NCBI GenBank assembly: GCA_036925085.1
Contig: JAUPFP010000009.1
Location: forward strand, 1,780,001 to 1,844,000
Reading direction: 5' to 3'
From: Brachycybe producta
Lineage: Eukaryota > Arthropoda > Diplopoda > Playtdesmida > Andrognathidae
Length of the DNA stretch: 64,000 bases
This document shows, piece after piece, positions 23,015 through 33,345 of this stretch (within the stretch, counting starts at the first letter, position 1; every line of letters starts with the position of its first letter). The position numbers were made by a program, and so were the translations under genes. The notes below the pieces were generated by a model. It saw nothing but the letters and a program-made list of their open reading frames with translations, was not told the DNA's origin and ran no database searches.

Positions 23015-23262
23015 GTAAAGCCTGGGTTCGCTAAGATAGTAGTACCGTAATAAAGTTGCCATAATATGATGGTAAATGACGTCACAAGAAACCATTTTAA
23101 TAGATGTAAATGATGTGGTTCTCAAGAAAGCATTGGTACTTACTGCTTTCGAGAAAACCACAGCTAGTTTACATCTATGAAAAAGTTTTGTGACGTCATT
23201 TACCGTCATACTACGACCGCTCTTTGCGGTTACCGCTATATCTAAGAAAACCCAGGTTTTAC
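23015..23262. mobile_element. MITE nested in the TIR element (CCTGGGTT ends)
   Basis: CAGTAAAGCCTGGGTTCGCT and ATCTAAGAAAACCCAGGTTT are inverted ends. The arms also match inside (AAGAAACCATTTTAATAGATG-type and ACATCTATGAAAAAGTTTTG-type), giving a hairpin of about 250 bp. Confidence 0.7.
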
Positions 23263-23604
23263 TGACGTGACGTTGACGGTACGTGCCGAGATGGTAACGT
23301 GACGTATAGTGTGAATCACTTGTACAATTGACGTGGCGTTGATGTTACATTCCGTGACTTTGGCGTTCTGTATCGACCTTTTAAGCCTTAACATGTTAGC
23401 AGTTTGCATTTATTGTTTTAGGAATTCCGTACAATTTATCTCTAGTAATTACGCGAAATCAATCACTATCTAGAAGGCTGATCCGCATTGACTCCCAAAA
23501 AAAAACAGGGTCAAAGGTCAAGAAATTACAATAGAAGCATTATTATTCTAAACAATAAGAATAAACAAAAGGAGGGGAGGGGGGAAGTTGAAACCGCTTC
23601 CTAC

Positions 23605-23786
23605 CTTGAGGAATTCCTCCTCCAGAAGATGCGGACAAACGATTTCGATCAGCAACGGACCCTTTACGAATGGATGAGGTGGACGAGGAAGAGATGATGT
23701 TTGTAGAATTAGGGGTGGGGATGTTACTGGACACCTCCTTGGACACAGTGGACAAGCGGCCAGATTGACGAAATGGAGACGGCAAT
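23605..23786 (-). CDS. NAV: NAV exon, Ser/Thr-rich linker
   Basis: 182 bp; acceptor cttaatctag, donor CCTCAAG then GTAGGA. Joined in phase to the previous exon it reads R-LPSPFRQSGRLSTVSKEVSS, then NIPTPNSTNIISSSSTSS, IRKGSVADRNRLSASSGGG and IPQ, leaving one base. The junction EMQS-RLPSP matches the vertebrate EMLSRLPGP (from memory), which supports the assignment although the exon itself is low complexity. Basic and Ser-rich segments with SxIP- or IPxP-like motifs are usual in navigator linkers. The next exon is not identified; a phase-compatible candidate is listed at 22168-22433. Confidence 0.82.
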
Positions 23787-23947
23787 CTAGATTAAGATAT
23801 GAATATTATATTGTAAAATTAAAAAAAAGATCACGTGTAAACAAATCATAATTCAAAGGATAAACAAAAAGGGACAAGAATTATTTGCACAGCTGTTCAG
23901 AGGAGGAGGGAGGGAGGGAGGAGGAGGAGATAACGCGTGGGTGGAAC

Positions 23948-24162
23948 ACAGGCAATTAGAAAACGGGATGAACAGAAGTTGGCTCTGCCCTTTTTTTTTT
24001 TTTTGACGAACGGCAACTTATAATTGGTTGGTTATGTAGTCTGACGTCCAATGCTCCGCCCCTTTTCAACGTCGAACCACACAACAAACCAATTACAAGT
24101 TGCCGTTCGTCATAAAAATGGCGGAGCCAACTTCCAGTTTGTCCCGCTTTCTAATTGCATGT
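23948..24162. mobile_element. MITE family A, copy 2
   Basis: ACAGGCAATTAGAAAACGGG at the left and CTAATTGCATGT at the right. Nearby GTGGGTGGA and GTGGGTCGA look like an imperfect 9-bp target duplication. It lies about 160 bp upstream of the acceptor of the NAV exon at 23605-23786. Confidence 0.82.
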
Positions 24163-25044
24163 GTGGGTCGATGAGGTGGGGGGAGATGAGAGAGGTTAAA
24201 AAGAGAGGAACTAAAGAGAGGACTCAAGATGTCTGTCTGGTCCGTAGAAATATTTAGATAAAATAAAAAATATACACAGACTCCTGCGTTTGATAACATT
24301 TTTTCTTCCAAATTTAGACATTTTAGAGAGGAAAGGAATAAATAAATACAAAAACGTATTTGATTTTAAAGAGGGATTTAAAAAAATAAAGTCATAAAAG
24401 GGTCATCCAGATGCTCCCTTCTTTCGACCATTCTAATAATTAATGTACATCTGTGTCTCTCAAAAACACATATTCAACATCTGCAACTGAAATTAAGCTT
24501 TAGAAATTATAATACTCCTTTTTTTTCCTAATTGCAAATGTTAATCCTAAGTCAAATAACTAAACAAATTGTAGAGCAGTGCTGCATTCCCTGAACATGT
24601 TCATTTACGCTATTCCGTAGATATGAGTCTGATTAGGGGTTCCGCAAAGAGCGCTAGCATTATATATATTTTATATTATATATATAATATCCCAGGTCTG
24701 TGTGTGTGTGTGTGTGTGTGTGTGTAGTACAAAACCATTGAAGCACGTCGGAATTTATATACATTTGAATAAATGAACCGTTTTTTTTATTCAAGGTCAA
24801 CTATATGTTGAACTCTTCCTTTGGAAAGTGTAGAAGGGGGGGGAGAGAGAAAAAAGTGGGAGGGGGTGAGGGGGGTGAGGGGAATAAGTTGGAAAGTGTA
24901 GAAGGGGGAGAGAGAGAGAAAAGTGGGAGGGGATGACTGAAATTGAAATGAAAGGAGTAAAAAAAGAAAAAAACGACGCGCATGCGCACAATTGCCTGTG
25001 AATTTTGCTCCCGTCATTTATGACGGATTATCCCACTAGTTGTT
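24163..25044. other. Intronic stretch with (TG)n and purine tracts
   Basis: (TG)n lies at 24697-24725, and a GGGAGAGAGAGAAAAGTGGG-type purine repeat occurs twice in 24836-24935. A fragment of a family C end (GCAAAGAGCGCTAGCAT) is at 24645. No gene is seen. Confidence 0.6.
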
Positions 25045-25666
25045 TTTATATTGAGCCAGTAGAACCAATGTTAAAGATTATCAATGTTTATTTTTCATAT
25101 TTAAAGTTGTTCAATTTTGATGGTTCAAAGTGCAATGTGCACCTTAAATATATACCTATCGAGTGATAGAATAACAAAAAACTGGTAAGTTCCATTCTAT
25201 TTTTAAAAACTATTTCAAAATCGCGAATTTCTAACAGCAAAAAAAAAACATCCATTAAAATGCATTAAAAATCAGCACGTGCACCAATGTGTTGTTGGCT
25301 TCACTGTGGCAAAATTATTTTACGAGCATTTTAATGGATGTTTTTTTGCTTACGAGCGCGTACTCAATGGAATTTAACATAAATTAGAAATTCGCGATTT
25401 TCAAATAGTTTTTAAAAATAGAACCGCACTTACCAATTTTTTTGTCATTCTATCACTCGATCAGCATATATTTAAAGGTGCACATTGCACTTTGAATCAT
25501 CAAAATTAGACAACTTTAAATATGAAAAATAAACATTGCCGTCGCCACTGTGTATTTTAAAAATTAACATTTTTCTTTAACATTGGATCTACGGACTCAA
25601 TATAAAAGCGATGCTAGCGCTCTTTGCGGAGACTTTTCGAAGTAATTTATTGATGTAGCCTTTTAA
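25045..25666. mobile_element. Family C foldback, copy 3 (left end missing)
   Basis: Begins in the left arm at GAACCAATGTTAAAG and ends GATGTAGCCTTTTAA. The arm centre is shortened compared with other copies. Confidence 0.8.
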
Positions 25667-26218
25667 TTTTAAACTCATTTTCCCACCCAAAACGTTATTT
25701 TTTTAAGAATTGTGTCATTCAGCCGATGTCACAGCCGAGGTGCAATATATGTTTAGAACCACCCTGTAGTATGTGAGGTTAGACATTAGAACCGGGGGGA
25801 GGGGGGGGGAGGAGGGGAGGGTAAAAAAACTACACCCAGAGACAAACAAGACACAAAAGTGATGCCGACAAAAACAGCTGTGACGACACAATAAAATTCT
25901 CTCTCGATTTTCCAGTGTCAAACAACACAATAGTTTGTATTGTGATCTATCCAAAGTGAGGTTCAAAAATATAAAAGAACCTTCATCGAAGTGACATTAA
26001 AAAAACAACCTCAGAAAGGGTAAACATTCACCACCATCTATAACCCTTTATGTCCACGACTCTGGTCACTTCAAACACGAGATAAACATCTTCCATTTGA
26101 CACTTCCCATTTCCTACGAGACAACCATCAACTTAACATATGTTGCATATTTTTCAAGACTCCAAAAACCACTTCGCAGAGCAGACAACAAACAGTTCAG
26201 AATTTTAGATTTAGTCAT
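25667..26218. other. Intronic stretch with a G-run
   Basis: G-rich tract near 25794-25820. No gene is recognised. Confidence 0.5.
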
Positions 26219-26592
26219 TACGGAGCCCTGTTGAGGACATGGGGGGAAATTTTTTTTATCTCGTCCGGACGAGATACTAAGTTGGTCTACCTTGTAGGGT
26301 AAATCTAAAACCCGAAACAGAATGCATATAAAATTGGAGGAACACTATTCGTACTAACAAAATTCAAAATTTGTTATGAGTTAGTTCATTACAAACTTTA
26401 ATTCGTAATTATAAACTTCATAATTTGTTATTACAAACTTTAATTTGTAATTACAATTGTAAATTCGTAACTACAAATTTGACAGTTCGTAATTACAAAT
26501 TGTACAATTCGTAATTATGAATTTAAATTTGTATGTAAATTCATAATAACACCTTGTACATTTTCTAAGCATGTCCTTTAAAGGGCTCCGTA
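26219..26592. mobile_element. MITE family E (TACGGAGCCCT ends), copy 1
   Basis: TACGGAGCCCTGTTGAGGAC and GTCCTTTAAAGGGCTCCGTA are inverted ends. The interior is a palindromic AT repeat of AATTCGTAATTACAAA-type units (26380-26530), unlike the interiors of the other two copies. Confidence 0.75.
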
Positions 26593-27030
26593 CAATTCCC
26601 AAATGCAAACATACTGTTCTAGTTTCTAAGAAAACCAGTTGTTTCAAGTTGTAATTTATAAGTTGGTTCAACAAAAGACCATTAACTTTCTGTAGTTTGT
26701 TGTTCAGAATTGTAATTTGGTCACATTTTGTGTCCTGAGGAGCCAACAAAAGAGCCATACTTCACTTTCTCTGTTTCTTTCCCACCTGTGGGTGGTAACA
26801 CAGTTCAGAGACCCCAACCGCACATCAATAGCATTAACAGGAGACCCCCTTCATCTGGCAGTAGCAAATACTATAAAATTTTACAGCATTTACTAGTCAC
26901 ATCACAGTGTTTTTAAAATAAAGTTATAGCAGTAGGTCAAACTGGATGGCTCACTTCACTCCTAAACCTGTTCCTCACACTGTCAACCTATAATTTACAT
27001 AAAGTTGCTTCCAAGAACCATAGAAACCGT
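26593..27030. other. Intronic stretch, no gene seen
   Basis: No recognisable gene or repeat. Confidence 0.5.
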
Positions 27031-27808
27031 TTAAGAGGTTTGTTTCGTCACAAAATTACTTCGAAAAATCTCCACAAAGAGCGCTAGCATCGTTTTTCTA
27101 TTCAGCCCATAGACCCAAATGTTAAAGAAAAAATGTTAATTTTTAAAATACACACAGTCGCGGCAATATGTTTATTTTTCATATTTAAAGTTGTCCAATA
27201 TTAAGTTTTCAAAGTGCAATGTGCACCTTAAATATATGCTGGATCGAGTGATAGAATGACAAAAAATTGGTAAGTGCGGTCCTGTTTCTAGAAACTATTT
27301 CAAAATCGCGAATTTCTAACTTTTTTGTTAAACTCCATTGAGTACGCGCTAGTTAGCAAAAAACATCCATTAAAATGCTTGTAAAAATACCTAAAATAAT
27401 TTTAAATAACCAGAAAAAATCAGCACGTGCGCCATTTAATTTTTTTTAATTAGGTATTTTTACGAGCATTTTAATGGATGTTTTTTGCTTAGGAGCGTGT
27501 ACTCAATGGAGTTTAACAAAAAAGTTAGAAATTCGCGATTTTGAAATAGTTTTTAGAAACAGGACCGCACTTACCAATTTTTTGTTTATTCTATCACCCG
27601 ATCAGCATATATTTAAGGTGCACATTACACTTTGAATCATCAAATTGGGCAACTTTAAATATGAAAAATAAACATATTGTCGCCGCGATTGTGTATTTTA
27701 AAAATTAACGTTTTTTCTTTAACATTGGGTCTATGGGCTCAATAGAAAAACGATGCTAGCGCTCTTTGCGGAGATTTTTTGAAGTAATTTAGTGATGTAG
27801 CCTCTTAA
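27031..27808. mobile_element. Family C foldback, copy 4
   Basis: Nearly complete: TTAAGAGGTTTGTTTCGTCA at the left, GATGTAGCCTCTTAA at the right. The arms cover almost the whole 778 bp. Confidence 0.87.
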
Positions 27809-27910
27809 GGGATTGAGCTACCTTGCTAGTTTCTAAGTACTCTTCTCATTGCTTTCCCGAAAGACATAGGCCTGATAATCAGTTAAAAAACCAGCTGTTA
27901 ATAAACCAAC

Positions 27911-28444
27911 TTAAGGTGGCTGAATAAGATATTTATTTTGGTTTTGTCTCCCCAGGTGGCGATCCTGCGTGGCCATTATGTTCTATAGGCTTCCTTCATA
28001 CACAGTTCTGATAAAATTTAAATTTTTCAAGCGAGCGTTTTTCAGGAAAAACATTACGAAAAAATTCAAAGTGTTTTAGAAAGAAGTGTTTTTTCATAAA
28101 ATTTTCAATAGTTTTGACGCTTTTTGCTTCCAAATTTTACAAACAACAACAAAAAATGTCTACGCAGCTTAGCATACAGGCAAGTGTACCCAGCACTAAC
28201 TTTTCGGTTGCCCCGCCCTTTTATGAACGTCATCAATATCTAATTGGTTTTGTTACTTGCTCTGATGTCACATGCCCCGCCCTTTTCAATTTCTAATTGG
28301 TTGATATTTGATCTGATGCTTATACAGTATAAGGCAAACGAAAAGTTAAGTGCTGGGCAGACTTGCCTGTGCTTAGCATTGGCTACTGCAGTGGCGCCGT
28401 TCGGTGCGACAAAAGGAAATTGTATATTTATAACGCCACCTTAA
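27911..28444. mobile_element. TTAA-type element family F (GGTGGCTGAATA), complete copy
   Basis: TTAAGGTGGCTGAATAAGAT at the left and AACGCCACCTTAA at the right, TTAA at both edges. It is interrupted by a family A element at 28176-28370. Confidence 0.72.
28176..28370. mobile_element. MITE family A subfamily, with an exact 9-bp duplication
   Basis: ACAGGCAAGTGTACCCAGCA and GCTGGGCAGACTTGCCTGT are the ends. GCTTAGCAT flanks both sides exactly (28167-28175, 28371-28379). This is the clearest target duplication for the family. Confidence 0.92.
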
Positions 28445-29329
28445 ACAAAGTTTTTTTTTTCTTTTCAAATAAAAAAAAGTTGTGTATCTTTGAAGAAGTT
28501 TCTCAAAACTTGTGTTACCTTTTCTCTTCCCATTGTAAATGCTGTTTTTTAGAGTTCAATGTGTTTCCCATTGTGTTTTATCACATCTAAATTAAACACC
28601 GGTAAGAAAACATGGCCAAATCTTATCCACTCCTTCAATAAATCCAGGTAAACCGACTATTTAAACATTTCATTTAAAAAAAAATAAAACAACAGCGCCG
28701 CTAAAACGTGACATACATCCAACCGAAAGAAAAGACTCAGAAAATCCGGATGGAAGAGAGGAAAAGCCCCAAAAAAAAAAACACACACAGGAAAGAAATG
28801 ACAGGACAGACCTCTTAAAAGTAATAGATTAGGAGGAACACAAGCAGGAGGAGGATAGAAGGAGGCGAAGGAAAGAAGGAACAGAAAAGGAGAACCACAT
28901 TTTATCAGCTCAATTTATGAAGGATGTTTCTTTTAAAAAAAAGCCTCAGACACGCGCCCCCCACTTGCAAATTGAAATTCTGTTTTCATTTCCTTTCCTT
29001 ACTTGCAAGTTAGTTAGCCTCTTCTAAAGACACCTTTTCTTCTCCTCTCTTTCCCTCGTCCTCTTCCTTGAATTTAATTCTCAAGTTCATGTCTCTAATT
29101 GTATGGAGAGAAAGAAAGAGAAAAACATCTCTCAAAGTTCTCAACCCTCCCCTCATCACCTGTAAAGGAGAGGGGGGGAACAATGTTTGTGCATTTAAAT
29201 AGTACTACAGTATGGGTACACACTCCCATGTGTCACAAATGACGCACGTGTCCATCGTTTTTGTTCCCATGACTGGCGACACGGCAGTGCCTATTATGTT
29301 CTATAGGAGGACTCTTTCTTGGGTGTGAC
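28445..29329. other. Intronic stretch, purine-rich in part
   Basis: A-runs, GGAGGA-type purine tracts (28830-28890) and no recognised gene. Confidence 0.5.
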
Positions 29330-29543
29330 ATTTGCCCTAAAACCACTTGCCCTAAAGGGCCATTTGCCCTAAAACCACTTGCCCTAAAGGGCCATTTGCC
29401 CTAAAACCACTTGCCCTAAAGGGCCACTTGCCCTAAAACCACTTGCCCTAAAGGGACATTTGCCCTAAAACATTTGCAATAAAACCAATCGCCCTAAAAA
29501 CATTTATTTGTCCTAAAAGAACATTTGCCCTAAAACCACTTAA
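29330..29543. repeat. Minisatellite TTGCCCTAAAACCAC / TTGCCCTAAAGGGCCA
   Basis: About four units of 32 bp alternate CCCTAAAACCACTTG with CCCTAAAGGGCCATTTG, followed by diverged units. The CCCTAAA motif resembles a plant telomere repeat by chance only, since the spacing is wrong. Confidence 0.88.
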
Positions 29544-29993
29544 TTACAAGAATTGTTAACAACAAAATACACGATCCATTTTAAACCCAAAATAAAGTGA
29601 AAATCTGGCCGAAGAGACCATTCCTACAGAGCCCTGCAGAGGACTTTTGCAATTTCTTTTTTAATCTCCACAAGTCGACATTAAACGTGGACATGTTGAC
29701 TTTCACTCTCTTTTATTCAGCCATGTTAATTATGCCATATTGCGCGCACCATACTCTAATAAATCTAATCAATAAGTAACTTTGGCTTGGAATGGAAATT
29801 AAAAAAAGGTAGTTTGGAACAGTCAAAAATATTAGTGCTCCAGCTCCGGGCAAACACATGCCTAACTTTTCGTTTGCCCCGCCCTTTTCAATTTGTATAT
29901 ATATATAAATGCTGTCATCTTCGCGCGCCGTGTCACTGTGTCAGGCGTCCCGCTTATTATGCCAAACTAGCCATTTTTACTTCTAGACCCCAG
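29544..29993. other. Intronic stretch with MITE fragments
   Basis: A single family E end (CTACAGAGCCCTGCAGAGGA, about 29625) and a family A fragment with TTTTCGTTTGCCCCGCCC (about 29867-29887). No gene. Confidence 0.5.
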
Positions 29994-30183
29994 ACAGGCA
30001 ATTTCTAATTGCCTGTCTGGGGTCGAACTGGGACGAACAGAAGTTGGCTCCGCCCTTTTTATGACGACCGGCAACTTCTAATTGGTTTATTGTGTGATTC
30101 GACGTTGAAAAGGGCGGAGCATGTGACGTCAGCCTACATAACCAGGAGCCAACTTCTGTTCATCCCGTTTTCTAATTGCCTGT
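29994..30183. mobile_element. MITE family A, copy 3
   Basis: The left terminus is rearranged: GACAGGCAATTTCTAATTGCCTGTC forms a small palindrome, as if one end had been duplicated in inverse. It ends GTTTTCTAATTGCCTGT. Confidence 0.8.
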
Positions 30184-30981
30184 CGAGCTGATTGCTGAGC
30201 AAATAAAGAAATTTAAAAACCGTAGAAAAAACAATTTTCTCAATATACATGTAGCTCCAATCAGCTTCACATACCCCTTGTTGATGTTAAACGTTCAGTT
30301 AAACCCACCAACGCCATCTATTAGCCATCGTTGAACTTCCTCAGAATGTTTTTTTTACTTAAAAAATGAATGAAGGTTTTTGTGACGATTTCTGAAGACT
30401 GTTAACACAATATTTATTCTTTTCAGAACCTTGTAAATTTTTGGTAGTTTTTTGACGTTTTGGATTTCCCCCTACCCCCCCCCCCCCTTCATCTTTAAAG
30501 AATGTGTCTGTTTTACGGGTCCCTGAAACCTTTTCAATTTAATTTATTTTAAATGCAATAACAAAAATAGCCGAACTATTTTTCTGTATTTTTAATTGTG
30601 TACTTTTTCTTTATGAATAATTTAGTAATTCATTTGAAATGAGCAGCGCCACTTATCGAATAAATATTGTAACTTTGCAATCAGAAGCACGTAAACACTC
30701 CTCGCACTGAGTAAAATCAATAATAATCTAGTGGCAAACAGTGCTAGCACCAGTGTTTTGCACTGAAACTAACTTTAGCTTTTCAAAAGAAGGAGGGGGG
30801 GGGGAACGGAGTATCAATTTAGTAATTTCACTTGCTTCTGTGCCGCCATCTATCCACCAACTAAGTAATCTTTTAATAATAATAAATCACGATACATTTC
30901 ATTAAGTTTATGTGCATGTTACTATCAAACTGCAGATTGCCTAGGTAACTTGCAAAACCAACCAACCAGCTAGTGAATCTG
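30184..30981. other. Intronic stretch
   Basis: C-run near 30474-30487 and G-run near 30795-30804. A fragment of the 19.3-kb hairpin (GCAGATTGCCTAGGTAACTT) lies at 30931. No gene. Confidence 0.5.
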
Positions 30982-31562
30982 CTATCTTCGTGCCCAACCT
31001 GAGTGTAGACGATACAGGGCACACACTGTATTTAGAACATCAGTTATTACACAATTACAGGGCGTACGAGAGTCACCAATAATGTCGTTCCCCTTTAAAA
31101 TAGCTCTATCCCGTACAAGATTCACCTACCTGTGCCGTCCTCCTCCTTGGCAAGATGGCTTCCGTCTAGCTTCAAAAAGCATCCGATTCTTCACTCGCTT
31201 TTGACGTTTTATTCTACCCTGGCGCTGATTTACTTTTGTATCAAGATACACATACAAAGGTAAATCAACGAAGATCTCTTCCAATGGAGCATTTCGTGCC
31301 CAAACTTGAGTGTGGGCGATAGAGGGCGCACACTGTACTTATTGCAACAGTCACTAATCAGTGATCACTATAAAATTACAGAGTGTACTAGATTCCCCGT
31401 GTACTAAATTCTCTCCTCCCCCCCCCCAATGTCGGCCCGTTTGAAAACAGCTCACTATACCCTACGAGATTCACCTACCTGTGTTGTCCTCCTTGACAAG
31501 ATGGCTTCCGTCTAGCTTCAAAAAGAAGACGATTCTTCGCTCACTTTTGGCGTTTTGTTCTA
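30982..31562. repeat. Direct duplication of about 250 bp
   Basis: The block TTCGTGCCCAACCTGAGTGT through GATTCACCTACCTGTG, ACAAGATGGCTTCCGTCTAG and CACTTTTGGCGTTTTGTTCTA-like sequence occurs at about 30985-31215 and again at about 31298-31562, with 10-15 percent divergence. A palindromic segment TTTACTTTTGTATCAAGATA / ACAAAGGTAAATC separates them. Confidence 0.75.
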
Positions 31563-31756
31563 AAATACAGTTGCTTTACCTTTTTATATACTCATCTCGT
31601 AATAAATTACCGACGATTATTATCATCATTAATATATACAAAACCGCAAAAGGTATCACGTGCCCGCGTCGCCTTTTTCACAAACGACGATCCACAAATC
31701 ATACATAACACCACATTTTCCCACACTTTTCATAATAATAATAATAATAATCTAAC
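31563..31756. repeat. Intron end with (ATT)n microsatellite next to the NAV donor
   Basis: ATAATAATAATAATAAT runs almost up to the splice donor of the exon at 31757. Confidence 0.8.
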
Positions 31757-31994
31757 CTGGATTGCATTTCTCCACCGTTAGATGGCGCAGTCCTCATTGT
31801 GTGTCCGGCGGCGTGGTTATGATGATTGGTAGTGGGTGTGGCAGCTGACGTCAAAGAGGGCGTGGAGGCAACAGAGTTCGTGGAATTTAGACTAGGTGGC
31901 GCTGCTCCTCCAGCCGCTTGTTTCTGTTGCTGTTTGTGGCGCGAAAGACTAAAGAAGAGTCCAAGAATAGCTTTCAGATTGCCATCTCGTATGT
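31757..31994 (-). CDS. NAV: NAV exon, end of the CH domain and start of the linker
   Basis: 238 bp, with acceptor ttttttttag and donor TCCAG then GTTAGA. It reads DIRDGNLKAILGLFFSLSR, then HKQQQKQ, an almost invariant signature of the navigator CH C-terminus. The rest is a low-complexity linker rich in Ala, Ser, Thr, Asn and His (AAPPSLNSTNS, TPTTNHHNHAAGH, APSNGGEMQS). Two bases (AG) are left, which become Arg with the next exon. Open sequence beyond the donor is only an ATT/ATA microsatellite read as poly-Tyr and is not part of the exon. Confidence 0.92.
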
Positions 31995-32095
31995 CTAAAA
32001 AAAACGCCAATAAAGATATATTTTAGTCAAATTTTAAATAGCAATGGGGGGGGAGGAAGAAGGGCCCCATACCCCAACCCTCATCGTCCCTTTAC

Positions 32096-32168
32096 CTCTA
32101 GCAGTCAAACCATCCACGTTGACCCCCAGACCTGCCAAAAATGACAAACTTGCATTGATATTCTCAAT
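32096..32168 (-). CDS. NAV: NAV exon, CH domain, third part
   Basis: 73 bp on the minus strand, between the acceptor aaattttcag and the donor AGAG then GTAAAGG. It opens in phase 0 and reads IENINASLSFLAGLGVNV, then DGLTAR, with one base left over (G). Homologues carry MIENIDACLNFLAAKGINI at this place (from memory). The leftover base makes Asp with the next exon, only 101 bp away. A tandem repeat array begins roughly 95 bp upstream of this acceptor in the transcript. Confidence 0.9.
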
Positions 32169-32259
32169 CTGAAAATTTAAAAAAAATGCAAAAAATTAAA
32201 ACCAATTTGAAAAGGTTTTTTTTTAAAAAATATGCAACTAATTAAAAAAAAATAAAAAT

Positions 32260-32664
32260 GAACAAGAGCTAAACTTGACAAAAGCTAAGCTGAATGAGAT
32301 ATGGGCCAACAGCTAAACTTGACAAAAGCTAAGCTGAATGAGAAATTGATCAAAAGCTAAACTTGACAAAGGCTAAGCTGAATTAGGAATTGGCCGAAAG
32401 CTAAACTAGACAAAAGCTAAACAAGAGAAAAAATAAATCGGCTCAAAATAAATGGGCTAATCTATAGAACAGCTAAATTAAACAAAGAGTTAATATTAAG
32501 AAGTGCTAAAATGATCAAAATATAAATGTTGACAAGAGCTAAATTTAACAGCTAACTTGGAATTAGAAATAAACTAAACCAGAGAAAAGTAACTAAAGTA
32601 AACTGGGCTAGAATTAAATAAGCAAAGAGCAAAATTAAACAAGAGTTAAAATGCACGAGAGCCA
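32260..32664. repeat. Degenerate GAGCTAAACTTGACAAAAG repeat
   Basis: Loose units of about 16-40 bp (AGCTAAACTTGACAAAAGCT, AAGCTGAATGAGAAATTG) that grade into the uniform array to the right. It begins about 92 bp upstream of the NAV exon 32096-32168. Confidence 0.8.
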
Positions 32665-33345
32665 AACTGACCAAGAGCCAAACTGACCAAGAGCCAAACT
32701 GACCAAGAGTCAAACTGTCCAAGAGCCAAACTGTCCAAGAGTCAAACTGACAAGATAAATAGAAACAACAGCTAAACTGGACAAGAGCTAAATGGACAAG
32801 AGCCAAACTGTCCAAGAGTCAAACTGTCCAAGAGTCAAACTGTCCAAGAGCCAAACTGTCCAAGAGTCAAACTGTCCAAGAGTCAAACTGTCCAAGAGTC
32901 AAACTGTCCAAGAGTCAAACTGTCCAAGAGTCAAACTGTCCAAGAGTCAAACTGTCCAAGAGTCAAACTGTCCAAGAGTCAAACTGTCCAAGAGTCAAAC
33001 TGTCCAAGAGTCAAACTGTCCAAGAGTCAAACTGTCCAAGAGTCAAACTGTCCAAGAGTCAAACTGTCCAAGAGTCAAACTGTCCAAGAGTCAAACTGTC
33101 CAAGAGTCAAACTGTCCAAGAGTCAAACTGTCCAAGAGTCAAATTGTCCAAGAGTCAAATTGTCCAAGAGTCAAATTGTCCAAGAGTCAAATTGTCCAAG
33201 AGCTAAACTGTCCAAAAGTCAAATTGTCCAAGAGCTAAATTGTCCAAGAGCTAAATTGTCCAAGAGCTAAACTGTCCAAAAGTCAAATTGTACAAGAGTT
33301 AAACTGGCCAAGAGCTAAATTGTTCAAGCGCTAAACTATGCAATA
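32665..33345. repeat. 16-bp minisatellite CCAAGAGTCAAACTGT, about 40 units
   Basis: Units at about 32815-33140 are almost identical; the edges are diverged (AGCTAAACTG, AGTCAAATTG). Because 16 is not a multiple of three, all frames on the plus strand read the same 16-residue peptide, which explains the long open frame here. It is intronic and not a gene. Confidence 0.97.

Larger units (their letters stand above)
22065..23323. mobile_element. TIR element with GACGTT-rich ends
   Basis: GATTCACATTATACTCAACG, later CCGTCAAACGTCACGTCAA, at the left recurs inverted at the right (CGTGACGTTGACGG, then GTATAGTGTGAATC). Many GACGTTGACG-like motifs lie at 22860-22990. It contains the open segment 22168-22433 and a nested MITE. 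A rearranged piece of the end sequence continues to about 23375. Confidence 0.6.

Noticed and set aside
24787-25017. Overlapping Ser/Pro/Phe-rich open frames on the minus strand
   Set aside because: Three frames open at once across a purine tract; composition artefact.
29330-29543. Interstitial telomere (CCCTAAA)
   Set aside because: The motif is spaced in 15-17-bp units with other sequence; not a head-to-tail heptamer.
32792-33238. 148-residue repetitive open frame (SKSQTVQESNCPRVKL units)
   Set aside because: Produced by a 16-bp tandem repeat that reads the same in all three frames; intronic, with no start context or domain.
32665-33345. Possible CRISPR-like array
   Set aside because: Units are contiguous 16-mers without spacers, in an animal intron.
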